DNA of 9,133 bases from the NCBI GenBank assembly GCA_035415815.1, contig DAOOGR010000069.1, positions 1 to 9,133 on the forward strand, read 5' to 3'. Source of the DNA: Rectinema sp003452735 (GTDB lineage Bacteria; Spirochaetota; Spirochaetia; Treponematales; Rectinemataceae). Both the position numbers and the translations under genes were made by a program. Of the stretch, positions 1 to 5,824 are shown in pieces (the stretch's first letter is position 1; every line of letters begins with the position of its first letter). Under the pieces are notes generated by a model. That model was not told where the DNA came from and did not search any database. It saw only the letters and a list, made by a program, of their open reading frames with translations.

Positions 1-128
1 TCAATTAAACGATTGCTTAGTTGAATAATTATTTAACTTAATATAAACCCAGGCAAAATAGATGTCAAGATATTATATTTACCGTAATTGTTTTATAGAT
101 GTCAGCTTCAAAGTAAATTGTCCACATT

Positions 129-142
129 ATCGAACGTTAGAT
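129..142. promoter_or_regulatory. Possible auxiliary LacI-type operator
   Basis: ATCGAACGTTAGAT is a 14-bp near-palindrome centred on a CG step, with 12 of 14 positions symmetrical. The AACGTT core matches the core of the two operators at 231-257. Its centre is 102 and 115 bp upstream of those two CG centres, and upstream of the -35 box. LacI-family repressors often use a distant second site for looping. The outer bases differ from the main operators, so this is a moderate-to-weak call. Confidence 0.35.
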
Positions 143-156
143 TTCTGTAGTGGTGC

Positions 157-173
157 TCGCGGGGTGCCCGCGA
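157..173. repeat. GC-rich perfect hairpin
   Basis: TCGCGGG (157-163) and CCCGCGA (167-173) form a perfect 7-bp stem around a three-base GTG loop. It is almost pure GC in a very AT-rich region. No T-run follows on either strand, so it is not a textbook intrinsic terminator. It could be a REP-like element or the remnant of a terminator for an upstream gene. Confidence 0.45.
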
Positions 174-189
174 CCTTAATAAAAATCAT

Positions 190-218
190 TTGACAGATTC
201 GGAAAATGGACTGATAAT
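190..218 (+). promoter_or_regulatory. Sigma-70-type promoter of the inositol operon
   Basis: TTGACA (190-195) is a perfect -35 hexamer. A 17-base spacer separates it from GATAAT (213-218), one base away from the consensus -10. Transcription is predicted to start near 224-227, just before the operator palindrome. It is the only strong promoter-like pair I noticed ahead of the first gene. All eight genes lie downstream on the same strand, so it is likely the main operon promoter. Confidence 0.8.
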
Positions 219-230
219 ATCATTGCTGTA

Positions 231-257
231 TGCAAACGTTTTCTGAAAACGTTTGCA
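231..257. promoter_or_regulatory. 27-bp operator palindrome: two LacI-type sites sharing one base
   Basis: TGCAAACGTTTTC (231-243) and GAAAACGTTTGCA (245-257) are perfect inverted repeats around a single T at 244. Each arm contains an AAACGTTT-like core with a central CG step (237-238 and 250-251), as in operators of the LacI/GalR family. Read as 14-mers, 231-244 and 244-257 are two operators sharing base 244, with centres 13 bp apart. The element begins a few bases after the predicted start site, a classic place for a repressor. No regulator gene is in the window. CcpA-type cre sites look alike, but one normally fixed A/T position in the second site is G. Confidence 0.8.
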
Positions 258-360
258 CCGATTGGAGGCAAATCAATAATAGGATTCTTAATTAAGGCAG
301 GCCTCTAGACATATTTAAACATTCTATCGATCTGGCGACCGAGGGATTGGGTATATTTTT
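258..360 (+). other. 5' leader of the operon mRNA
   Basis: About 100 untranslated bases lie between the operator and the first start codon. A GGAGG (264-268) has no ATG, GTG or TTG at a usable distance. A 10-bp palindrome, CTTAATTAAG, lies at 287-296. The only ribosome-binding candidate for the first gene is GAGGGA (341-346), 14 bases before the ATG, which is longer than usual. I recognise no riboswitch. Confidence 0.45.
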
Positions 361-1374
361 ATGGAAAAAGTGAAGATAGGTATTGTTGGCTTGGGTAGGC
401 TTGGCAAACGCCATGCATTTAACCTTGCCAATCTTGTACCTAAAGCAAATCTGCAAGCAGTATGTTCGCTAAATGAAGCCGAGCTCGAATGGGCAAAAAA
501 GGAATTAGAGACTCCTCAGCTCTTTTTGTCTTTTGAGGATATGCTCGCCCATGCCGATATCGATGCTGTATGGATCGCTAGCTCCTCGGTATTTCATGCT
601 TCACAAGCAAAAACAGCTCTCGAGCATGGGTTTCATGTATTCGTAGAAAAGCCTATGGGTGTAACTCTTCAGGAATGCGCCGAAATAGAGCATGCAGTAC
701 AAAACCACCAGGACCAAGTTTTCCTAGTCGGATTTGTGAGACGTTTTGATCCTTCATATCGATATGCAAAGGAGTTAGTTGCGACTGGTGCAATTGGCAC
801 TCCCTTCCTGGTGCGTTCTCAGACATGCGATCTCGACGAATATGCAGAATTCCAACTGGAGTTCGTAAAGACAGGCGGTGGCATTTTTCTCGATATGAAT
901 GTACACGATATCGATCTTGCTCGCTGGTTCATTGGCTCAGAGATAAAAGAAATCTATGCAAAGGGCGCAAGTTATGTTCATCCAGAATTCGCCAAATTGG
1001 GAGATGCCGATAATACAGTCTGTCTTGCAACATTCGAAAATGGCGCTATGGCAATACTTTCTGCAAGTAGAACCGCCTTTCACGGGCACGATACTCATAC
1101 TGAAATAGTCGGTTCTAAAGGTATTCTCAAAATAGGTATGACTCCACGAAGAAACCGAGTCGAGGTATTCGATTCCATGGGAGTACACAGCGATTGTATA
1201 CGCGATTTTTATGAGCGCTTCGAGGAAGGCTTTATAGCTGAAGCCCGTGAATTTATCGAATGTATCATAGAAGGGCGTAAGCCAGAGATAAAAGCGCGCG
1301 ACGGTACAGCTGCGACTCGTATTGGCATGGCCATGACAGAATCATTCAAGAAAGGAAAGGTAGTTTATATGTAA
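361..1374 (+). CDS. Gfo/Idh/MocA oxidoreductase, divergent inositol dehydrogenase
   Basis: This is a 337-residue NAD(P)-dependent cytosolic dehydrogenase, probably oxidising an inositol isomer to an inosose. The N-terminal Rossmann motif GLGRLG is at residues 10-15. The EKP motif with the family's catalytic lysine is at 96-98 (K97), and the D/H pair of IolG enzymes appears as D178 and H182 in GGGIFLDMNVHDID. Length is normal for IolG. It resembles the second IolG of this operon (5821-6840) but lacks that protein's proline-rich segment (residues 159-163) before the active-site loop, having acidic and aromatic residues instead. It may therefore act on scyllo-, D-chiro- or another inositol isomer, or on a related sugar. 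It is the first gene after the promoter and operator. Its ribosome site is weak and distant. The family is certain; the substrate is inferred from context. Confidence 0.85.
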   Translation: MEKVKIGIVGLGRLGKRHAFNLANLVPKANLQAVCSLNEAELEWAKKELETPQLFLSFEDMLAHADIDAVWIASSSVFHASQAKTALEHGFHVFVEKPMGVTLQECAEIEHAVQNHQDQVFLVGFVRRFDPSYRYAKELVATGAIGTPFLVRSQTCDLDEYAEFQLEFVKTGGGIFLDMNVHDIDLARWFIGSEIKEIYAKGASYVHPEFAKLGDADNTVCLATFENGAMAILSASRTAFHGHDTHTEIVGSKGILKIGMTPRRNRVEVFDSMGVHSDCIRDFYERFEEGFIAEAREFIECIIEGRKPEIKARDGTAATRIGMAMTESFKKGKVVYM

Positions 1375-1378
1375 AAAA

Positions 1379-1397
1379 TGGCGAGCGTTGCTTGCCA
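1379..1397 (-). terminator. Intergenic hairpin, terminator-like on the minus strand
   Basis: TGGCGAGC (1379-1386) pairs with GCTTGCCA (1390-1397) around a three-base loop, with one G-T pair. On the + strand it is followed by CAGATAAATTC, which is a poor terminator tail. The six A bases just before it (1373-1378) become a T-run after the hairpin on the minus strand. It therefore looks like an intrinsic terminator for antisense transcription, or an mRNA-protecting hairpin at the 3' end of the first gene. Confidence 0.45.
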
Positions 1398-1425
1398 CAG
1401 ATAAATTCTTTCTTCAGGAGGCATT

Positions 1426-2355
1426 ATGAGTATCGGGAAAAAATTGATGCTCACCATCCTTGTCATTACCTTTGCCGTAGGTTCGGTATTCGCTCAGAAG
1501 ACCTACCACATCGGTGTAACTCTCTACGACCGAGATCAGTTCATTTCATCGCTAGAACAGGCTATTCTAGAAGCAGCAAAGAAATATCCAAATGTGGTCG
1601 TGGATTCTCAGGATGCGAAGCAAGATGTGAATCAGCAGATGGCTCAGGTCGATGTTTTTGCTACTAAGAAATACGATGCTATTATTGTCAACCTTATCAA
1701 CACCGATACTGTCGAAACCATCATCCAGAGAGCCAGGGGCATACCCACGATTTTCGTCAACCGCAGACCTCGTGATACGGTTATTGATGGTGTCAAGACT
1801 GCATATGTTGGCTCGCAAGAGTATGATGCTGGCCGCATGCAGGGCGAATTCCTCGCTAATTTCTTTAAAGGCAAGAAAGAGATCCGCTATGTCCTCTTTA
1901 TGGGTCAACTTGGCCTAGAGAACACCAACGAGCGCACGCGCGGCGTCAAAGAAACTCTAGAAAAAGCTGGGTTTAAGCTCACCAAGGTCTACGAGGACAC
2001 CGCAGAATGGGATCGCTGGAAGGCAATGAACCAGATGCAGCAACTTTTAGGTACTGGCAAGCAATTCGATGTCGTGATATGCAACAACGATGAAATGGCC
2101 CTCGGAGCAATCGAGGCTATGAAAGCACTCAAAATGGACCTTAAGAAAATCCCCGTAGTCGGCATCGATGCAACTCCTCCTGCAAAAGAAGCTGTGAAAA
2201 AAGGAGAAATGGCCATGACTGTATTCCAGAATGCAAAAGCTCAGGGTGCAGTCGCTCTTGATTTTGCGCTTAAGGCAGCTCAGGGCCAGAAAATCGAAAA
2301 ATTTGGTTGGGTACCATTCGAACCAGTTACTATCGATAATGTTGACAAGTATTAA
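1426..2355 (+). CDS. Sugar ABC transporter periplasmic binding protein, probable inositol binder
   Basis: This is a 309-residue type I periplasmic binding protein (Peripla_BP_4 type) that captures the substrate for the ATPase and permease encoded next. A signal peptide spans about residues 1-23: basic start, hydrophobic core, then VFA before Q24, with no lipobox cysteine. From memory of E. coli MglB, the aligned pocket residues D37, F39, N112, R170, W195, N221 and D248 are kept, while the positions of MglB H152, D154 and N256 are L164, N166 and Q268. That indicates a hexose-like ring ligand but not glucose or galactose. The operon points to inositol, as for IbpA of Caulobacter. A strong AGGAGG (1416-1421) lies four bases before the ATG. 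Ribose or another sugar cannot be excluded. Confidence 0.85.
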   Translation: MSIGKKLMLTILVITFAVGSVFAQKTYHIGVTLYDRDQFISSLEQAILEAAKKYPNVVVDSQDAKQDVNQQMAQVDVFATKKYDAIIVNLINTDTVETIIQRARGIPTIFVNRRPRDTVIDGVKTAYVGSQEYDAGRMQGEFLANFFKGKKEIRYVLFMGQLGLENTNERTRGVKETLEKAGFKLTKVYEDTAEWDRWKAMNQMQQLLGTGKQFDVVICNNDEMALGAIEAMKALKMDLKKIPVVGIDATPPAKEAVKKGEMAMTVFQNAKAQGAVALDFALKAAQGQKIEKFGWVPFEPVTIDNVDKY

Positions 2356-2374
2356 GTGTTGAAAGAATGATGGG

Positions 2375-2412
2375 AAGGCTCTGCCCTTCTCGGGGTAGAG
2401 CTTTTCCTTTTT
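2375..2412 (+). terminator. Intrinsic terminator or attenuator after the binding-protein gene
   Basis: GCTCTGCCC (2378-2386) pairs with GGGTAGAGC (2393-2401), nine pairs with one G-T, and AAG before it can add three weak pairs with TTT after it. The tail is TTTTCCTTTTT (2402-2412). This is a good Rho-independent signal. It sits inside an operon, so partial termination is likely. That would give more binding-protein mRNA than ATPase or permease mRNA, a common arrangement in ABC uptake operons. No new promoter is obvious before the ATPase gene. Confidence 0.75.
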
Positions 2413-2431
2413 AGAAAAGATTGGAGCTGAC

Positions 2432-3949
2432 ATGGAAGAATATATTCTGGAAATGAAGGATATCGTGCGGACATTTCCAGGAGTCCGTGCCCTAAATGGT
2501 GTGGATTTTAGAGCTAAGCGTGGTGTAGTGCATGCTCTTATGGGCGAAAACGGTGCAGGAAAATCCACACTTATGAAATGCCTGGTAGGGATAAATCCTC
2601 CTGATTCTGGTGAAATCTGGCTAAAAGGCAAAAAAGTGCAGATTCAAAATCCTAATGAAGCTCTTAAACTTGGAATTGCGATGATTTATCAAGAATTGAA
2701 TCCTGTCGCAGAGCGGAGTGTCATGGAAAACATATGGCTAGGTAGAGAACCGATGCTTTCCAAGCTCCCGCTATTTGTCGATCATAAAGAGATGTACAAA
2801 AAAACAAAAGAGCTCCTTGAAAATCTCGAGATCAACATCGAACCTAAAGTCAAAGTCAAAGAGCTCTCTGTTGCAAAAATGCAGATGATAGAAATTGCTA
2901 AGGCAATTTCTTACAATGCTGATATCGTCATTATGGATGAACCGACCTCATCCTTGACACCCAATGAAGTAGAACATCTCTTTTCGATGATTCAAAAGCT
3001 CAAGGACAGAGGAGTTGCTGTCATCTATATAACTCATAAAATGGAAGAAATTTTTAACATAGCAGACGAAGTAACTGTTTTGCGCGATGGTAATCATATT
3101 CTGACGAAACCAATCAGCGAGATGACGATAGATTCGTTGATTACAGCCATGGTGGGCAGATATCTCACCGACATGTTCCCAAAGATGCAGAGCCAAATAG
3201 GCGATGTGAAACTCTCCGTACGTCACCTCGAAGTCCCTGGGCTCCTTCACGATATATCTTTTGATGTTAGAAAAGGTGAGATTCTCGGCGTTGCAGGGCT
3301 AGTTGGTGCTGGACGAACGGAACTTATGGAGACTTTGTTTGGACTGCGCCGGAAAAGTTCCGGGGAAATTTTTATCGATGGGGAAAAAGTGGAAATCCGC
3401 TCCCCGTCAGATGCCATAAATACGGGCATAGGCTTTTTGACAGAAGATAGAAGGCTTAATGGGATAATACCGGTTTTATCGGTTCAGATGAATATTATCT
3501 TAGCTAACATCAAAAATTATTCAAAACTCAAGATTTTTTTGGATCTAAAAACAATGCAAAATGACTGCGAAAAATATAAAGAGCGCCTCAAAATTCGAAC
3601 CCCATCTCTTGAAGCGTTGATACAGAATCTATCTGGAGGGAATCAACAAAAAGTCCTTGTTGCGCGCTGGCTGCTCACCAATCCTGACATACTGATTCTC
3701 GATGAGCCTACTCGTGGTATAGATGTAGGCGCAAAAGCCGAGATTCATACGATAATTACCAAGCTTGCATGCGAAGGCAAATCCATCATCATGGTAAGTT
3801 CGGAAATGCCCGAAATTTTGGGTATGAGCGATAGAATCCTAGTCATGAGTCATGGACAGATTACAGCCATTCTGGATCGCAAAGATGCAAATCAAGAAAT
3901 AATTATGCGCTATGCAGCAGCAAAAACGAACGCAGCTATAGTTGCCTAA
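2432..3949 (+). CDS. Sugar ABC transporter ATPase, tandem-domain RbsA/MglA type
   Basis: This 505-residue protein has two nucleotide-binding domains, the usual length for CUT2-family ATPases such as RbsA, MglA or Caulobacter IatA. It powers uptake from the inner face of the membrane. Domain 1 has an intact Walker A (GENGAGKST, 38-46), the weakened signature LSVAKMQ typical of the family, and Walker B with D169 and E170. Domain 2 has the degenerate Walker A GLVGAGRTE (289-297), also typical, a perfect signature LSGGNQQ (400-406) and Walker B with D424 and E425. One hydrolysis-competent and one modified site are normal here. The start has GGAG (2423-2426) five bases upstream. The gene follows the attenuator and its stop overlaps the permease ribosome site. 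By eye it uses more A/T-ending codons than the iolB and iolD end of the operon. Confidence 0.93.
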   Translation: MEEYILEMKDIVRTFPGVRALNGVDFRAKRGVVHALMGENGAGKSTLMKCLVGINPPDSGEIWLKGKKVQIQNPNEALKLGIAMIYQELNPVAERSVMENIWLGREPMLSKLPLFVDHKEMYKKTKELLENLEINIEPKVKVKELSVAKMQMIEIAKAISYNADIVIMDEPTSSLTPNEVEHLFSMIQKLKDRGVAVIYITHKMEEIFNIADEVTVLRDGNHILTKPISEMTIDSLITAMVGRYLTDMFPKMQSQIGDVKLSVRHLEVPGLLHDISFDVRKGEILGVAGLVGAGRTELMETLFGLRRKSSGEIFIDGEKVEIRSPSDAINTGIGFLTEDRRLNGIIPVLSVQMNIILANIKNYSKLKIFLDLKTMQNDCEKYKERLKIRTPSLEALIQNLSGGNQQKVLVARWLLTNPDILILDEPTRGIDVGAKAEIHTIITKLACEGKSIIMVSSEMPEILGMSDRILVMSHGQITAILDRKDANQEIIMRYAAAKTNAAIVA

Positions 3950-3960
3950 AGGAGGCTTTC

Positions 3961-4944
3961 ATGGCACAGCAGAATAAAGTTAGCAATTTCATCAATAAAT
4001 ATGCTATTTTTATTGTCCTCATCGTCATGATTATTGCCCTTTCATTCTTATCGCCTGCTTTTTTGACAGTTCAAAACCTGATCAACGTACTTATCACCGA
4101 ATCCGGAAGGGGAATTCTCGCACTAGGTGTGGCATTTGCGATCATCTCAAGAGGTATCGATCTCTCTGTTGGCTCGATTGTCTCTCTTACCTCAGTTATA
4201 GCAGCAAGTCTAGTCCAAGAGCCAAGCTATAGCGCTAGAATCTTCCCCAATCTGCCTCTGCTTCCACCTATTGTTGCTGTTCTTGCGGGTTTAGCCGCAG
4301 GTGCCTTGGTGGGTCTTACAAATGGTGCTCTTATTGCCTATACGGCGATTCCTCCCTTTATAGCGACCCTGGGCTCCATGATAATTGCAAGGGGTTTCGC
4401 TCTTATTCTAACGAATGCATACCCTGTTCCTATGCTCAGACCAGAATTCAAGATTATCGGTCAAGGATCCCTTGGACCTATTCCTTATGTGGTCATTGTT
4501 TTCGTCATAGTCGCCATAATAGCATATATAATCCTGAATTATACCAAGTTTGGAAAACATGTGTATGCTATAGGCGGGAATGTCAATGCAGCTCGTACTT
4601 CTGGTATCAAAGTCGAAAAAAATTTGCTCGGTATCTATATGGTTTCAGGTATATGTGCCTCAATAGCAGGTATCCTTATTACCGCGCGAGCCGCATCTGG
4701 CATCGCCACACTTGGCAATAATTATGAGCTCGATGCAATTGCCGCGGCCACTATAGGTGGAACGAGCCATACAGGGGGCATAGGTACAGTTCCAGGTATA
4801 ATTGCAGGTATATTGATCCTTGGAATCCTCAATAATGGATTGTTGTTACTTGGAATTTCGCCTTATCTCCAACAAGTTATAAAAGGTATCATAATCGTAG
4901 GTGCGGTCGTATTCGATATGAGGAAAAATGCAAGGCAAAAATAG
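3961..4944 (+). CDS. Sugar ABC transporter permease, RbsC family
   Basis: This 327-residue integral membrane protein is of the BPD_transp_2 type and presumably forms a homodimeric channel with the preceding ATPase. Hydrophobic segments lie near residues 14-31, 50-62, 70-84, 102-122, 128-150, 176-194, 221-240, 277-298 and 306-319. Family hallmarks are ISRGIDLSVGS (62-72), which is highly conserved in ribose, galactose and inositol permeases, and GGNVNAARTSGI (185-196) in the cytoplasmic loop. Only one permease gene is present, as is usual in this family. AAAGGAGG (3948-3955) overlaps the ATPase stop codon, so translation is probably coupled. It is equivalent in role to Caulobacter IatP if the substrate is inositol; the substrate is inferred from the neighbouring genes. 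Confidence 0.92.
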   Translation: MAQQNKVSNFINKYAIFIVLIVMIIALSFLSPAFLTVQNLINVLITESGRGILALGVAFAIISRGIDLSVGSIVSLTSVIAASLVQEPSYSARIFPNLPLLPPIVAVLAGLAAGALVGLTNGALIAYTAIPPFIATLGSMIIARGFALILTNAYPVPMLRPEFKIIGQGSLGPIPYVVIVFVIVAIIAYIILNYTKFGKHVYAIGGNVNAARTSGIKVEKNLLGIYMVSGICASIAGILITARAASGIATLGNNYELDAIAAATIGGTSHTGGIGTVPGIIAGILILGILNNGLLLLGISPYLQQVIKGIIIVGAVVFDMRKNARQK

Positions 4945-4953
4945 GATTTTACA

Positions 4954-4960
4954 AAAGGAG
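4954..4960 (+). promoter_or_regulatory. Ribosome binding site fixing the iolI start
   Basis: AAAGGAG ends nine bases before the ATG at 4970. An upstream in-frame ATG at 4928 lies inside the permease gene, has no good ribosome site, and would add 14 polar residues before the first barrel strand. The 4970 start is therefore preferred. Confidence 0.8.
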
Positions 4961-4969
4961 CCTAACAAT

Positions 4970-5824
4970 ATGATCAATCCCAATAGATTTGCGCTGAACC
5001 GCATTGTTGCGCCAGCGCTAGGGCTTTCGGAGTTCTTTGATTTGGCGGCAAGTCTTGGCATGGAAGCTGTCGAATTGAGGAACGATATTCGGGACAGTTC
5101 GGTTACGGATGGAATAGAAGGGCCGAAAGTTTTGCGAATGGCCAAGGCGGCTGGTACCAATGGCGTTAAGATCATAACGATCAATGCGCTTCAGCAATTC
5201 AATCTGCCAAGTGCAAGAATGAAGGCGCTCGGCGAGCTCGAATCTCTGCTGACGCTCTGTCGGGAATTGGAATGCCCGGCACTTGTGCTTTGCCCAAACA
5301 ATCGCCCGGATGACCAAAGGACAGCGAAACAAAAATATCACGATACGATCGAAGCGCTGAATACTTATGCGCCACTCTTTTCAACAGCTGGAATTCTTGG
5401 TTATATCGAGCCCCTAGGTTTCGAGATCTCTTCGCTATCTTCGGCAGAAGTGGCGCTCAAGGCTATCGGCGAAAGTTGCGCTTCGTGCTATCGTGTTCTC
5501 ATCGATACATTCCATAGCTACCTAGGCCCCGACGAACCACAGTTGTTCGACGAAGCAACTTTCGTCAAGAAAATCGGCCTAGTGCATGTATCCGGCGTAG
5601 AAGCTTCCATCGAAAAATCGGCATTTACGGATGCACATCGCGTGCTTCCCGGACCCAAGGATATTATGAAAAGCGCAGAACTGGTCCATAAATTAGAGCT
5701 GGCTGGCTATAAAGGCTTTTATTCCTTCGAACCTTTCTCACATAAAGTCCAGTCGTTAGAGAAAAATGAGCTTGCCGGCATCGTGCGCAACAGCATTCAA
5801 TATATACAGGAGGTTTGCTTATGA
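4970..5824 (+). CDS. iolI: IolI-like 2-keto-myo-inositol isomerase (TIM barrel)
   Basis: This is a 284-residue xylose-isomerase-like TIM barrel. IolI converts 2-keto-myo-inositol to 1-keto-D-chiro-inositol, linking D-chiro-inositol to the main pathway. The four metal ligands that I recall for B. subtilis IolI (E142, D174, H200, E246) align with E147, D179, H206 and E254, with almost the same spacings. Local matches are also specific: INALQQFN (71-78) resembles LNALVFFN, IDTFHSY (178-184) resembles LDSFHFH, and TDAHRVLPGP (220-229) resembles TDEDRVWPGQ. It does not resemble IolE at the N-terminus. The gene lies 25 bases after the permease, and its stop overlaps the iolG start in ATGA, so the two are probably translated together. 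An inosose epimerase of the same fold is the main alternative. Confidence 0.75.
   Translation: MINPNRFALNRIVAPALGLSEFFDLAASLGMEAVELRNDIRDSSVTDGIEGPKVLRMAKAAGTNGVKIITINALQQFNLPSARMKALGELESLLTLCRELECPALVLCPNNRPDDQRTAKQKYHDTIEALNTYAPLFSTAGILGYIEPLGFEISSLSSAEVALKAIGESCASCYRVLIDTFHSYLGPDEPQLFDEATFVKKIGLVHVSGVEASIEKSAFTDAHRVLPGPKDIMKSAELVHKLELAGYKGFYSFEPFSHKVQSLEKNELAGIVRNSIQYIQEVCL
5808..5813 (+). promoter_or_regulatory. Ribosome binding site fixing the iolG start
   Basis: A perfect AGGAGG lies seven bases before the ATG at 5821. An in-frame TTG at 5815 is only one base after it and cannot be the main start. The site is inside the last codons of iolI, which favours re-initiation by ribosomes ending iolI. 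Confidence 0.85.

Larger units (their letters stand above)
1..189. other. AT-rich non-coding upstream region
   Basis: I see no credible coding sequence on either strand here. The stretch is strongly AT-rich except for one GC-rich hairpin at 157-173. It contains a weak 8-bp AT-rich stem with one G-T pair (1-8 with 17-24), a 10-bp direct repeat ATAGATGTCA (58-67 and 95-104), and an operator-like palindrome at 129-142. It probably holds regulatory sites for the operon and perhaps the tail of an upstream intergenic region. No upstream gene can be identified. Confidence 0.6.

Noticed and set aside
1..24. AT-rich inverted repeat that could be an upstream terminator
   Set aside because: It is an eight-pair stem of mostly A-T pairs with a G-T pair and no clear T-run; the upstream gene is not visible.
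58..104. Direct repeat ATAGATGTCA at 58-67 and 95-104
   Set aside because: Ten bases repeated once in AT-rich DNA, with no symmetry and no known factor; could be chance.
231..257. Catabolite-repression cre site for CcpA
   Set aside because: It is similar to cre, but one A/T consensus position is G or C in the arms, the element is a double palindrome, and the host looks diderm, so a local LacI-family repressor fits better.
2047..2631. Minus-strand open frame of 194 codons
   Set aside because: It lies across the binding-protein and ATPase genes, includes the intergenic terminator, has no recognisable domain, and is explained as an antisense shadow.
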